Positions 26,806 to 34,672 of a stretch of DNA of 64,000 nucleotides are shown here, one piece after another. The stretch is from Chloroflexota bacterium (GTDB lineage Bacteria > Chloroflexota > Anaerolineae > Anaerolineales > Villigracilaceae), in the NCBI GenBank assembly GCA_016195815.1, contig JACPYX010000001.1, positions 62,001 to 126,000 on the forward strand, in the 5' to 3' direction. The translations under genes and the position numbers were made by a program. Below the pieces are notes generated by a model. It was not told where the DNA came from and did not search any database. It saw only the letters and a list, made by a program, of their open reading frames with translations. The first letter of the stretch is position 1. Every line of letters begins with the position of its first letter.

Positions 26806-27819
26806 TTACTGCACAATAAACTGTGCATTCCGATATCTTTCATCCGTCGGATTGTGGATCAGGCCGCTCTTCAAAGCGAACAATAATTCGCGGATGCCAT
26901 CGTCCACGTCCATCGTCGTTTCAAAACCAAGTTCGCGCTTGATCTTCGCAAACGAAACAGTAATATCGCGCATGTCGCCGCCAAAGGTCAGGTCTTTGTA
27001 ATCAACCACCGTTTCAGGCATGCGCTTGAGCACAAGAGCCACGATCTGGTCCTTGGTGTAATTGCCGTTGTCCGCGCCCAGGTTGTAAACCTGTGCGCGG
27101 ATTTTTTCCTGTGGAACATCGAGACCGATCATAATTCCGCGCACGACATCCTTCACATGCACGAACGATCGCGAGTATCCGCGCTGATAAATCAACAACC
27201 GGCGTTTGGTATAAGCGTCAAGCACAAATTGATTGACAATCAAATCAAAGCGGGTGCGCGGCGAAATTCCATACAACGTTGCGAAGCGAAAAAGCAAAGG
27301 CGCACAGGGCGCGTCCTTTTGCGTAAGCAAATATTCCTCCGCCGCGATCTTCGTCTCGGCATACAACGATTGCGGATTAAGCGGCGACTCTTCCGTAACC
27401 GGCCTGCCATCCACAGCCAGTCCGTAGTTGCTGTAGGTGGATGCGAACACGAATCGTTCCACCTTTAGAGCGGATGCCTGCTCGAAGACCAATTTTGTGG
27501 CTTCGACGTTATAGCGCCAGGCCACCGGCCTGCCAACCGACTGGCACGCCGGGAACCCGACAATGCCGGCCAAATGAACGATCGCATCGGGCTTCGGCCA
27601 ATTCCTTCTCAGCGCATCGCGGATAGCGCGCGGCTCGGTCACATCGGCTTTGACAAAGCGAAAATTGGGATGATGCAAAAACGGCACCAGCGATTCGCCG
27701 CCGAACAACAAACTGTCAGCCACGCTAACGCTGAAATTTGCCCTCAGCAGTTCCGAGGTCAGGAGCGAACCGATGTAGCCCGCCCCACCCGTGATCAAAA
27801 TATGACGCTCCGTCTTCAT
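26806..27819 (-). CDS. NAD-dependent nucleotide-sugar epimerase/dehydratase (extended SDR)
   Basis: A 337-residue protein: ILITGGAGYIGSLLTSELLR binds NAD, IVHLAGIVGFPACQSV follows, and YAETKIAAEEYLL gives the YxxxK pair. It fits the UDP-glucose 4-epimerase-like group, but the substrate cannot be fixed. It overlaps the regulator gene by 4 bases (ATGA) and is the first enzyme gene after it, so both share the operator-bearing promoter. Confidence 0.85.
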   Translation of the reverse strand: MKTERHILITGGAGYIGSLLTSELLRANFSVSVADSLLFGGESLVPFLHHPNFRFVKADVTEPRAIRDALRRNWPKPDAIVHLAGIVGFPACQSVGRPVAWRYNVEATKLVFEQASALKVERFVFASTYSNYGLAVDGRPVTEESPLNPQSLYAETKIAAEEYLLTQKDAPCAPLLFRFATLYGISPRTRFDLIVNQFVLDAYTKRRLLIYQRGYSRSFVHVKDVVRGIMIGLDVPQEKIRAQVYNLGADNGNYTKDQIVALVLKRMPETVVDYKDLTFGGDMRDITVSFAKIKRELGFETTMDVDDGIRELLFALKSGLIHNPTDERYRNAQFIVQ

Positions 27820-28292
27820 TCGCGTCCTCCCATGTTCAGCAAAACCTTGAAGCCTTTAATTTCGAGAGCGGGCGCATCGGCATCTTGAACAATGACAAAT
27901 CCCTGTTCAAGACAGGATAGTTTGCAAATATCGGCAACGTCGCCTTCGCCGGTGACACGGACACGGTTAATACCCGCCGCTCCAATTGCATCCAAATGCT
28001 CTTTGACGCGCAGGCGCGTTTTACGATACAAGTCGAAAGAACGCTCGATGTAATCCACCGTCAGGCGGGCGCGCAAAGCAATGCCTTCCGGCGTGATGAT
28101 GTAACGCAGTTTCTTGCGTTCGGCGCGCTGGACTTTGACATAGCCCTTGGCGATGAGGCGCTTGAGATGCCAGTTAACCGTGCCAACCGCCACACCCAAT
28201 TGGGTAGCCAGCGTGGATTGATTCACGTCGGGGTTGTTTTCGACGTGTTCAAGTAATGTCAGTTCGCGATTGCTTTCGTTTGAGGATTCCAT
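27816..28292 (-). CDS. Winged-helix regulator of the glycan locus, with Rossmann-like C-terminal domain
   Basis: A 158-residue protein. Residues 10-75 are a winged helix: LTLLEHVENNP, then recognition-helix region LATQLGVAVGTVNWHLKRLIAKG and wing RKKLRYIITPEG, similar to MarR-type regulators found in exopolysaccharide clusters (TIGR04176-like). Residues about 85-158 contain INRVRVTGEGDVADICKLSC followed by EQGFVIVQDAD, the beta-alpha-beta pattern of a nucleotide- or sugar-binding Rossmann fold, so it may sense a nucleotide sugar. An extended -10 (TGT-TATAAT at 28314-28322) and a palindrome lie directly before the ATG, which suggests autoregulation. Confidence 0.82.
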   Translation of the reverse strand: MESSNESNRELTLLEHVENNPDVNQSTLATQLGVAVGTVNWHLKRLIAKGYVKVQRAERKKLRYIITPEGIALRARLTVDYIERSFDLYRKTRLRVKEHLDAIGAAGINRVRVTGEGDVADICKLSCLEQGFVIVQDADAPALEIKGFKVLLNMGGRE

Positions 28293-28297
28293 AATTC

Positions 28298-28318
28298 AAA
28301 ATTCAGCCTCTGAATTAT
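28298..28318. promoter_or_regulatory. Operator-like palindrome, copy 2 (before the regulator gene)
   Basis: AAAATTCA-GCCTC-TGAATTAT; the inner AATTCAG-CCT-CTGAATT is a perfect inverted repeat. It overlaps the minus-strand TATAAT (28314-28319) of the regulator gene and the plus-strand TATAAC (28316-28321) pointing to the gene at 28424. A bound dimer would block both promoters. Confidence 0.72.
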
Positions 28319-28423
28319 AACATAGACCTTTGCAAAGAGACATTCACACCGTACAATCAGAAATGGCTTCTTCAAAGCCTGAGAATGGACCGTGAAGCCG
28401 CAAAGTTTTTTCTTGCAACCGTT

Positions 28424-29899
28424 ATGAAAACCACAACCCTTTTTGATTCTGCCGGACAAATCTATCAACAGACTCATATCGCCCACTGGGACTCGGTGGC
28501 GCGCAAGCGCGATTCGTGGAATGGCTGGGGCGGGTTGTATCATCGCCGTCTCAAGGAAATTTATCGTTTCCTGATCACAGGCGGGCAACGCGTGTTGGAA
28601 ATCGGTTGCGGCACCGGCGACCTGCTGGCCGCGCTGCAGCCTGCGCGCGGCGTCGGCGTGGACTTCTCTCCCGATAACATTCAACGCGCCCGCGCCAGAC
28701 ATGCGAATATCGAATTCATCCAGGCTGACGCGCACGACCTTTCATCGCTTCAAGGCCCGTTCGACTTCATCATTTTTTCCGACACCATCAACGATCTGTG
28801 GGACGTGCAGCGGGCGCTCGAACAATTGAGCCGCTTATGCGCTCCGTCCACGCGCATCATCTTTAACTTTTACAGCAGGCTGTGGCAGCCGTCTCTCACG
28901 ATTGCCCAAAAATTAAACCTGGCCGCGCCGATGCTTCCGCAAAATTGGCTGACGCCATCTGACGTGCGCGGCATGTTGAACCTGGCAGGGCTTGAAACCA
29001 TCCGCGGCTGGCAGGAAATCCTGTGGCCTTTACCACTCGGCGGCCTTGCCAATAAATTTCTCGTGCGGCTCTGGCCCTTCAACGAATTTGCCCTCGCTAA
29101 CTTCATCGTCGCGCGTCCTACCCCCCTCCGTCTCCCCCCATCTTCGGAAAACATAGGGGGAGCGAAAGAGGGGAACGAAGAGCCAACCATCTCTGTGATC
29201 ATTCCCGCCCGCAATGAGTCGGGCAACATCAAAGCCATCTTCGAGCGCACGCCCAAAATGGGACGCGAGACGGAATTGATCTTCGTCGAGGGGCATTCGC
29301 GCGACGATACCTACGCGGCCATCGAACGAGAAGTGGCGGCTCATCCCGGGACCTCGAGCCGGCTGTTCCGTCAAACCGGCATCGGCAAAGCTGACGCGGT
29401 GCGACTCGGCTTCGCCGAAGCCAAAGGCGATGTGCTGATGATTTTAGACGCCGACTTAACTGTCCCGCCCGAAGACCTGCCGCGTTTTTACGAAGCCCTG
29501 CGCAGCGGCAAAGGCGAATTCATCAACGGCGTGCGCCTAGTCTACCCGATGGAAAAAGAAGCCATGCAAGGCTTGAACTTCCTGGGCAATAAATTTTTCA
29601 GCCTGGCCTTCTCGTGGTTGCTGGGCCAGCCCATCAAGGATACATTATGCGGAACAAAAGTTTTGTGGAAAAAAGATTACGAGTTGATCGCAGCCAACCG
29701 AAATTACTTCGGCGATTTCGATCCCTTCGGCGATTACGACTTAATCTTCGGCGCGGCCAAGTTGAATCGCAAAATCGTTGATCTCCCCATCCGCTACCGT
29801 GAGCGCACCTACGGTTCCACCAACATCTCGCGCTGGAAACATGGAGTGTTACTTTTGAGAATGGTTATATTCGCGGCTAAAAGGATTAAGTTTGTGTGA
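28424..29899 (+). CDS. Fused SAM methyltransferase and family 2 glycosyltransferase
   Basis: A 491-residue two-domain protein. Residues 1-230 are a class I methyltransferase (VLEIGCGTGDLLAAL, GVDFSPDNIQRAR). Residues about 258-491 are a GT2 (ISVIIPARNESGNI, EGHSRDDTYAAI, MILDADLTVPPEDL with DxD), close to enzymes acting on polyprenyl-phosphate. The junction (PTPLRLPPSSENIGGAKEG) is coded by a GC-rich repeat, which may have created or lengthened the fusion. Start 28424 is more family-like than 28385; neither has a strong ribosome-binding site. It is transcribed divergently from the regulator gene. Confidence 0.8.
   Translation: MKTTTLFDSAGQIYQQTHIAHWDSVARKRDSWNGWGGLYHRRLKEIYRFLITGGQRVLEIGCGTGDLLAALQPARGVGVDFSPDNIQRARARHANIEFIQADAHDLSSLQGPFDFIIFSDTINDLWDVQRALEQLSRLCAPSTRIIFNFYSRLWQPSLTIAQKLNLAAPMLPQNWLTPSDVRGMLNLAGLETIRGWQEILWPLPLGGLANKFLVRLWPFNEFALANFIVARPTPLRLPPSSENIGGAKEGNEEPTISVIIPARNESGNIKAIFERTPKMGRETELIFVEGHSRDDTYAAIEREVAAHPGTSSRLFRQTGIGKADAVRLGFAEAKGDVLMILDADLTVPPEDLPRFYEALRSGKGEFINGVRLVYPMEKEAMQGLNFLGNKFFSLAFSWLLGQPIKDTLCGTKVLWKKDYELIAANRNYFGDFDPFGDYDLIFGAAKLNRKIVDLPIRYRERTYGSTNISRWKHGVLLLRMVIFAAKRIKFV
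29119..29180. repeat. GC-rich palindromic insert at a domain junction
   Basis: CTCCCCCCAT and ATAGGGGGAG flank the centre, with CCCCCCTCCG before and AAAGAGGGG after. It stays in frame and codes for the linker of the methyltransferase-GT2 fusion. Confidence 0.65.
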
Positions 29900-29967
29900 T
29901 CAAAAACCGGAGTCAGGCCGCATCTGGTATACAATTCGGGTCAAGACATGCCAAGCCAGGATGTTCC

Positions 29968-31389
29968 TTATCGGGCGGCAAAATGTGTAACGAGAGCGGG
30001 AAGATTGAAAATAAAAATTACAACAAGAATGATATAAACAGCACGTTCGATATAAGGCCGGCGGGCGCGGATTCGCGCCAGCATAGCAGCAGCCAGCACA
30101 GCCAATAACGGAAATATTTGAATGAGATACGTTGCCTTTATCGTATCGCCCTCACCCAAAGACGGATAGCGGATCAGGAACCAGGCATAGCCCAGGAATG
30201 AGAAAAGGACAATCAAAGCAAGGAGAGCCAGCTTTGTTTGCGAGCCTGTAACGGGACGGATGCGAAGGTGGCGCAGCGCATCAAACAGCCCAGCCACCCA
30301 TCCCATTAACAATAAGGCAGTTGGAAACAAAGCTATAAAATTCACCCTGCCTTGATACAGCCCGGCCTGGAAACGATTTGTTTCGATCCCGCCTTCCGGT
30401 GGGTTTGCCCCAACTGCATTTAGCAGAAAAACGCCCGACAGCGATTCTCCTGTATTTTTATCGCGTCCATAGATGGTGAAATACATCCAATAGTCGCCCC
30501 AGGTGTCGGAGTAAAAGATGGGCAGAAATTGATTCGCAAAAGCCGGGCGAACGGGGTCCCGAAATAAAAGCCCATCGCCCATCCCAAAATAGAATGTGGA
30601 CGGCTGATTGGAAAAGGCAAAACTCTCGGCAGGGGTTTTGTTGAAGGCAGACACACTCCCATATTGACGCAGGAGGAGCAGGTAGAACCATCCACCGACA
30701 ACAAAGGCCATTACGAAACTCAGCGCTGTCCAACTGACGACGGCAATATGCCCCTCCTTCCAGGCCAGCATGGCCGCAAGAATCCCGATTGCAGGGAAAA
30801 GAAAAAAGCCCCATTGACGCGCAAGGATAAGCAGGCCGAGTTCGATGCCAAGCGCCACAGCATGGGGAAATTTCTTTTGCGCGGAAAACAAGCACAGGGT
30901 TTGGTACGAAGCGATCACCGCCAGAGTCGCAACATAAGGTTCGCCGCGCACGAATGCGAATGTCCGGTAATAAACGGGCAGGATACCAAGCAGCGTCAGC
31001 GCGGCGAGTTTGAGATGGCTGTCGTCGTCATTGAATTGATCGCAAAGTTTGAGCAGGAAATATGTGAGCAGGAGCGAAAGACCGACATTGATCAACTGGG
31101 CAAATTTGGCGGCGCCGGCCGCATCGAAAAAGCGCAGCCGCAGGACAAGCGCCGGAAGCAGGTATGGAAGCGGAGGGGAGAAGAATTCTTTTGTTTGCTC
31201 GACCGTCGGCCACTGACCATTGCGCGCCAGCAGTTTAATTATTTTCAGATGATCGCCCGCATCATAGCCGACAGCGGGATCATGCAAAATTGCGTTGACC
31301 AGTACCAACCCATTGATTATTAGGAAGGCGGCCAGCAGGATTTTGTCGAGGCGGCCTTTATACAGGAAAGGAGTCAATAGTTTTGACAT
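29968..31389 (-). CDS. Multi-span membrane glycosyltransferase (GT-C/PMT-like)
   Basis: A 473-residue protein with about ten membrane spans. The first outer loop carries HDPAVGYDAGDHLKIIKLLARNG, with the acidic pair expected of GT-C enzymes (PMT/ArnT type). The family uses polyprenyl-phosphate sugars on the outer face. The sugar and acceptor are unknown. The 3' end faces the fusion gene; the 68-base gap 29900-29967 shows no clear terminator. It is followed upstream by a methyltransferase gene in the same operon. Confidence 0.72.
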   Translation of the reverse strand: MSKLLTPFLYKGRLDKILLAAFLIINGLVLVNAILHDPAVGYDAGDHLKIIKLLARNGQWPTVEQTKEFFSPPLPYLLPALVLRLRFFDAAGAAKFAQLINVGLSLLLTYFLLKLCDQFNDDDSHLKLAALTLLGILPVYYRTFAFVRGEPYVATLAVIASYQTLCLFSAQKKFPHAVALGIELGLLILARQWGFFLFPAIGILAAMLAWKEGHIAVVSWTALSFVMAFVVGGWFYLLLLRQYGSVSAFNKTPAESFAFSNQPSTFYFGMGDGLLFRDPVRPAFANQFLPIFYSDTWGDYWMYFTIYGRDKNTGESLSGVFLLNAVGANPPEGGIETNRFQAGLYQGRVNFIALFPTALLLMGWVAGLFDALRHLRIRPVTGSQTKLALLALIVLFSFLGYAWFLIRYPSLGEGDTIKATYLIQIFPLLAVLAAAMLARIRARRPYIERAVYIILVVIFIFNLPALVTHFAAR

Positions 31390-31448
31390 TGGGGTTATGC
31401 AGCCTTAATCCCCGAACACCTGAACGTCTCGACGGTGAAGTTTATGGT

Positions 31449-32276
31449 TCATCTATTGCGCGGCCTGAATGCGAACAAGCGAATCAATGTAACACTGTCA
31501 TCCTGAATATCGCCGCTGATAAATTCAGGCCGAATGCGCGGACGGGCTTTTTCAAAGGCGGCTTCATTGCGTTCGAGAATTTCGATCTGCACATCATCGA
31601 AATATTTCTCAAACACATTGCGATAATCCCACAGGCGGAAACGATTGTGATGGCTGGTGGGGTTGAGCCAGCCGCGCCAAACTTTTTCTGAATAGCTCAA
31701 CATTTCGAACGGATATTTGAAGAAATGATCGCGCAGGTCAACAAAGTGTATCTGAAGGCCGTCAGGTTTGGTAAGCGCGGCAAGGGCGCGCGTGATGCCA
31801 TCCACATCGTCGAGATGCTCATAGACCGAACTGCTGACCACAACGTCGAAAGGCGGAAAATCATCAACAAGACGCGCGTCGCGGATATCAGCCTGGAGCA
31901 GAGTCATCCGCTCGGGGTGCGGGCGAGTCCGGCCTGCGTCGAGGAAAAGATGCGCCGGATATTTTTCCAGAAGCGCCGCATTATGCGAATCATCCGGCGG
32001 CGCAAACTTATCGCACAGCACAACATGTCCCGCGCCGGATTCGAGCAGGCCGATGCCGACGTCGAAGCGTCCGCCGTAGCCGAAGACGAGCACACGCTTC
32101 CCTTCGAACGATTGGCGACGACCGTTTAATAAATCTACGTAGCGGCTGACGGCGACCTGCGGGTCGGATGTCTCGAGGCCGGGTCGAATGATGAACGAGC
32201 GAAGTAAAAGATAACGTGTGAGGCGTTCGGGCAAAAAATGGCGAATCACTCGAGGAAGCAGATAAGGCAAATTCAA
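31449..32276 (-). CDS. SAM-dependent methyltransferase, probable TTG start
   Basis: A 275-residue protein with VLVFGYGGRFDVGIGLLESG (motif I-like), LLQADIRDARLVDDFPPFDVVVSSSVYEHLDDVDGI and the basic, aromatic C-terminal region of glycan-cluster methyltransferases. The frame extends upstream to 32402, but that part overlaps the preceding gene. A TTG at 32276 lies 7 bases after GGAG and just past the upstream stop, so TTG 32276 is preferred. Confidence 0.75.
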   Translation of the reverse strand: MNLPYLLPRVIRHFLPERLTRYLLLRSFIIRPGLETSDPQVAVSRYVDLLNGRRQSFEGKRVLVFGYGGRFDVGIGLLESGAGHVVLCDKFAPPDDSHNAALLEKYPAHLFLDAGRTRPHPERMTLLQADIRDARLVDDFPPFDVVVSSSVYEHLDDVDGITRALAALTKPDGLQIHFVDLRDHFFKYPFEMLSYSEKVWRGWLNPTSHHNRFRLWDYRNVFEKYFDDVQIEILERNEAAFEKARPRIRPEFISGDIQDDSVTLIRLFAFRPRNR

Positions 32277-32278
32277 AT

Positions 32279-34672
32279 TTATTCTCCGGTCAGATATTTT
32301 CCACAGGAGGTTGTATCGTCTCTTGGGGCAAGCAATTGCACGCCAACTTTTTGATCGGTAAATATCGGCTTGTAAAAGCAAAGGGTCGGGTTTGATACCC
32401 AACGAACCCAGGCGTCGTTTTCATCTGAAAAAGAATCGGTGTTCCGGCCTTTGATAACGCGTTTGAGCGGTTCGGTGATAATCAAGCCAAAGCGTTTCTT
32501 GGATAGATCGAGATAATATTGTTGAAAATAATTGCGGTTAGAGCCAAGGGCCTGGTCCATCATATATTTCTTTTCATAATCAGGCACGAAGGGGATTTCG
32601 CGCACATATCCAAAAGTCAGAAGCTGGCGCTGATCCATGAATAAGACTTCACTTGTCTGGCTGGCTTGCGCGGCCTGTTTACGAATTGTATCCAGCGTAT
32701 TCTGCACCTGGGCCGGCGGGGGAACTTGCATGGAGGCGGGAACGCCTGCGATGGAAAACGGCATAAAGCGATAGACGATCAGCGCAACGTACAAGAAAAG
32801 CATGGCCTGTGTCCAGAAGGGCCATGAACTCGGATGCAGTTGATCATCCATCCATAGAAAATAAACTCCCATTGCAAAGACAAAAGCCAGTGTGATCAGA
32901 TATAGGTCAAGATTGTGAAGGTCACCGCCGCCGCCGATCTTCGTGCTGATGACCAACCCAACGCCGAGAAAACCGGTCAGCGTGCCCCAAATCGCAAGCA
33001 TTTGCAGCCAGTCCAGTTTCCAACGGCGGGAGATCATCCACCAGGCCAAAATAGCAAGCAAAGGTCCGGTGACGATTAAAGTTCCCAGAATGAGGCCAAG
33101 CGAATAGGTTTGATTCGGAAACAGGCGATACCATAATAAAGGCTGGTTGGATATAAGGCTGTCAGGTGAGACATATGTTGTCAGGGCCTTCTGCCCGGGA
33201 AGCAGGCCGGCAACCATACCAGCCAATGCAACAAGAATGGTGGGCAGGATTTTCCTGATAAAAGGCAATTTGCGCCCGGGATAATACAATAACAGATCTA
33301 CAATTGCAGCCCATGCGGCCGGCGCTAAAAACCACGTCCAGCGGCTCAGGCTTGCGTAAATGCCGGCAACGATCACTGCGACGGATCGCATTAACAAGGA
33401 TGGCTGGAAGGCAAAAAGCAAAACCAAAACTGCCGAAAGCAGGATCGGCGCATAAATCGTAGTGGGAACGATAAAGATCAAAAGAACCCAAAAGGCCATG
33501 CCCCAACGCAAGTTTCGATCCCTGATTCCTGCGCTTACAAACCATCCGAAAAGAAGCGGGGGAAGGATGCGCAATACGACGGCCCAAAATCGGTGTACCC
33601 CAATAGGCAGACCCGGCCAAAGAAACGGAAGTCCCCATAAAGCATAGCGTCCGGGTGAATTATAGGGGCTGATGATGGGGGCGGAATATTTGTAAATGTT
33701 TTGGGCAAAGATCAGCGAATAATCGTAGAGGCGGTTGCCTTCGGACCATGAAAGGGAGAAGGGATAATTCGAGACCAGGTACAAGTAGCTGACAAACATG
33801 GCAACCGTAAAGAGCATTCCGGAGGCGGCCAGTGCGGCATCAAATGAAAGAAGCCGGGTTGAATCGGGCGTCAACAAAAAGGCTGCCCCTAAAAAGGCAA
33901 CTGCCAGAAAAATAAAAGAGACATTGGGATTGAACACATAAAATGATGCTCCAAATATGAGCCGAACAAATAGAGGCGAAAGAATAAGAAGCCAAAATAC
34001 GAGCCATCTCACACGTCCGAGGCGGGAGCGAAAGTCCAAAAGTCTTTTTTGAAAAGAAGAGTAATCAGCGGAATACTGGAAATTGATCAGCGCAAAGAGC
34101 AGGACGCTTCCCAATAAAACAATGGCAACAAACACAAAGTTAGATGAGAATAAAATTCGAAGCTCCGCCACACTGCCAGCGTAAACGTAAAGCCCTATTG
34201 CAACAACAGCTTCCCGCCAGCCAATGTCGTCCCGGAGTTCATTTACAATCAAAGCAATGACACATGCGGCGGCAAAAACAATTAGATAATGCGTGAACGG
34301 CCCGGGAAAACTCAAGCGCCAGGCGGAAAACAGGAACATCCATATTACAGCAAACGTCAGTGTCGTCACAGCCAGATAACGCAGCCAGAGAAAACGAGGC
34401 ATCCATTTTGTCAATTTTGAAAGCCAGGAAGAGGATGTCCACTTCAGGAACACCAGCCAGCCTCCTGCAAGCAATAAAACGGCGGCGGCGGCGCTGGCTG
34501 TTTGTCCACTGATGGATTGCAAAACCAGGCGCGCGTCATCGAGCGGAAGCCAGGTCCACACCTCCAGACCGGAGAGCAGAATCGCCAAGCCAAGGCTTAT
34601 CCAAAATAATTTTTCGTATGCAGCAAGCGTTCTTCGCATGGGCAAGGTCAACGATTTAAATAAATTTCGCAT
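32279..34672 (-). CDS. Large multi-span membrane protein, KIGGGGDLHN family (paralogue A)
   Basis: A 797-residue protein with about 16-18 hydrophobic segments and a soluble C-terminal region of about 110 residues. Motifs shared with the proteins at 34648-36984 and 42493-44469: YPFSLSWSEGNRLYDYSL with GRYALWG, LLWYRLFPN, KIGGGGDLHNLDLY, and EVLFMDQRQLLTFG with YEKKYMMDQALGSN. The W-S-E pair in an outer loop recalls the acidic site of GT-C transferases. No named family is recognised. Transfer or polymerisation of glycan units is the best guess. It overlaps the neighbouring paralogue by 25 bases. Confidence 0.65.
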   Translation of the reverse strand: MRNLFKSLTLPMRRTLAAYEKLFWISLGLAILLSGLEVWTWLPLDDARLVLQSISGQTASAAAAVLLLAGGWLVFLKWTSSSWLSKLTKWMPRFLWLRYLAVTTLTFAVIWMFLFSAWRLSFPGPFTHYLIVFAAACVIALIVNELRDDIGWREAVVAIGLYVYAGSVAELRILFSSNFVFVAIVLLGSVLLFALINFQYSADYSSFQKRLLDFRSRLGRVRWLVFWLLILSPLFVRLIFGASFYVFNPNVSFIFLAVAFLGAAFLLTPDSTRLLSFDAALAASGMLFTVAMFVSYLYLVSNYPFSLSWSEGNRLYDYSLIFAQNIYKYSAPIISPYNSPGRYALWGLPFLWPGLPIGVHRFWAVVLRILPPLLFGWFVSAGIRDRNLRWGMAFWVLLIFIVPTTIYAPILLSAVLVLLFAFQPSLLMRSVAVIVAGIYASLSRWTWFLAPAAWAAIVDLLLYYPGRKLPFIRKILPTILVALAGMVAGLLPGQKALTTYVSPDSLISNQPLLWYRLFPNQTYSLGLILGTLIVTGPLLAILAWWMISRRWKLDWLQMLAIWGTLTGFLGVGLVISTKIGGGGDLHNLDLYLITLAFVFAMGVYFLWMDDQLHPSSWPFWTQAMLFLYVALIVYRFMPFSIAGVPASMQVPPPAQVQNTLDTIRKQAAQASQTSEVLFMDQRQLLTFGYVREIPFVPDYEKKYMMDQALGSNRNYFQQYYLDLSKKRFGLIITEPLKRVIKGRNTDSFSDENDAWVRWVSNPTLCFYKPIFTDQKVGVQLLAPRDDTTSCGKYLTGE

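Noticed and set aside
32277..32402. Longer N-terminus of the methyltransferase up to 32402
   Set aside because: It would overlap the end of the upstream gene by 124 bases; TTG 32276 has GGAG at the right distance.
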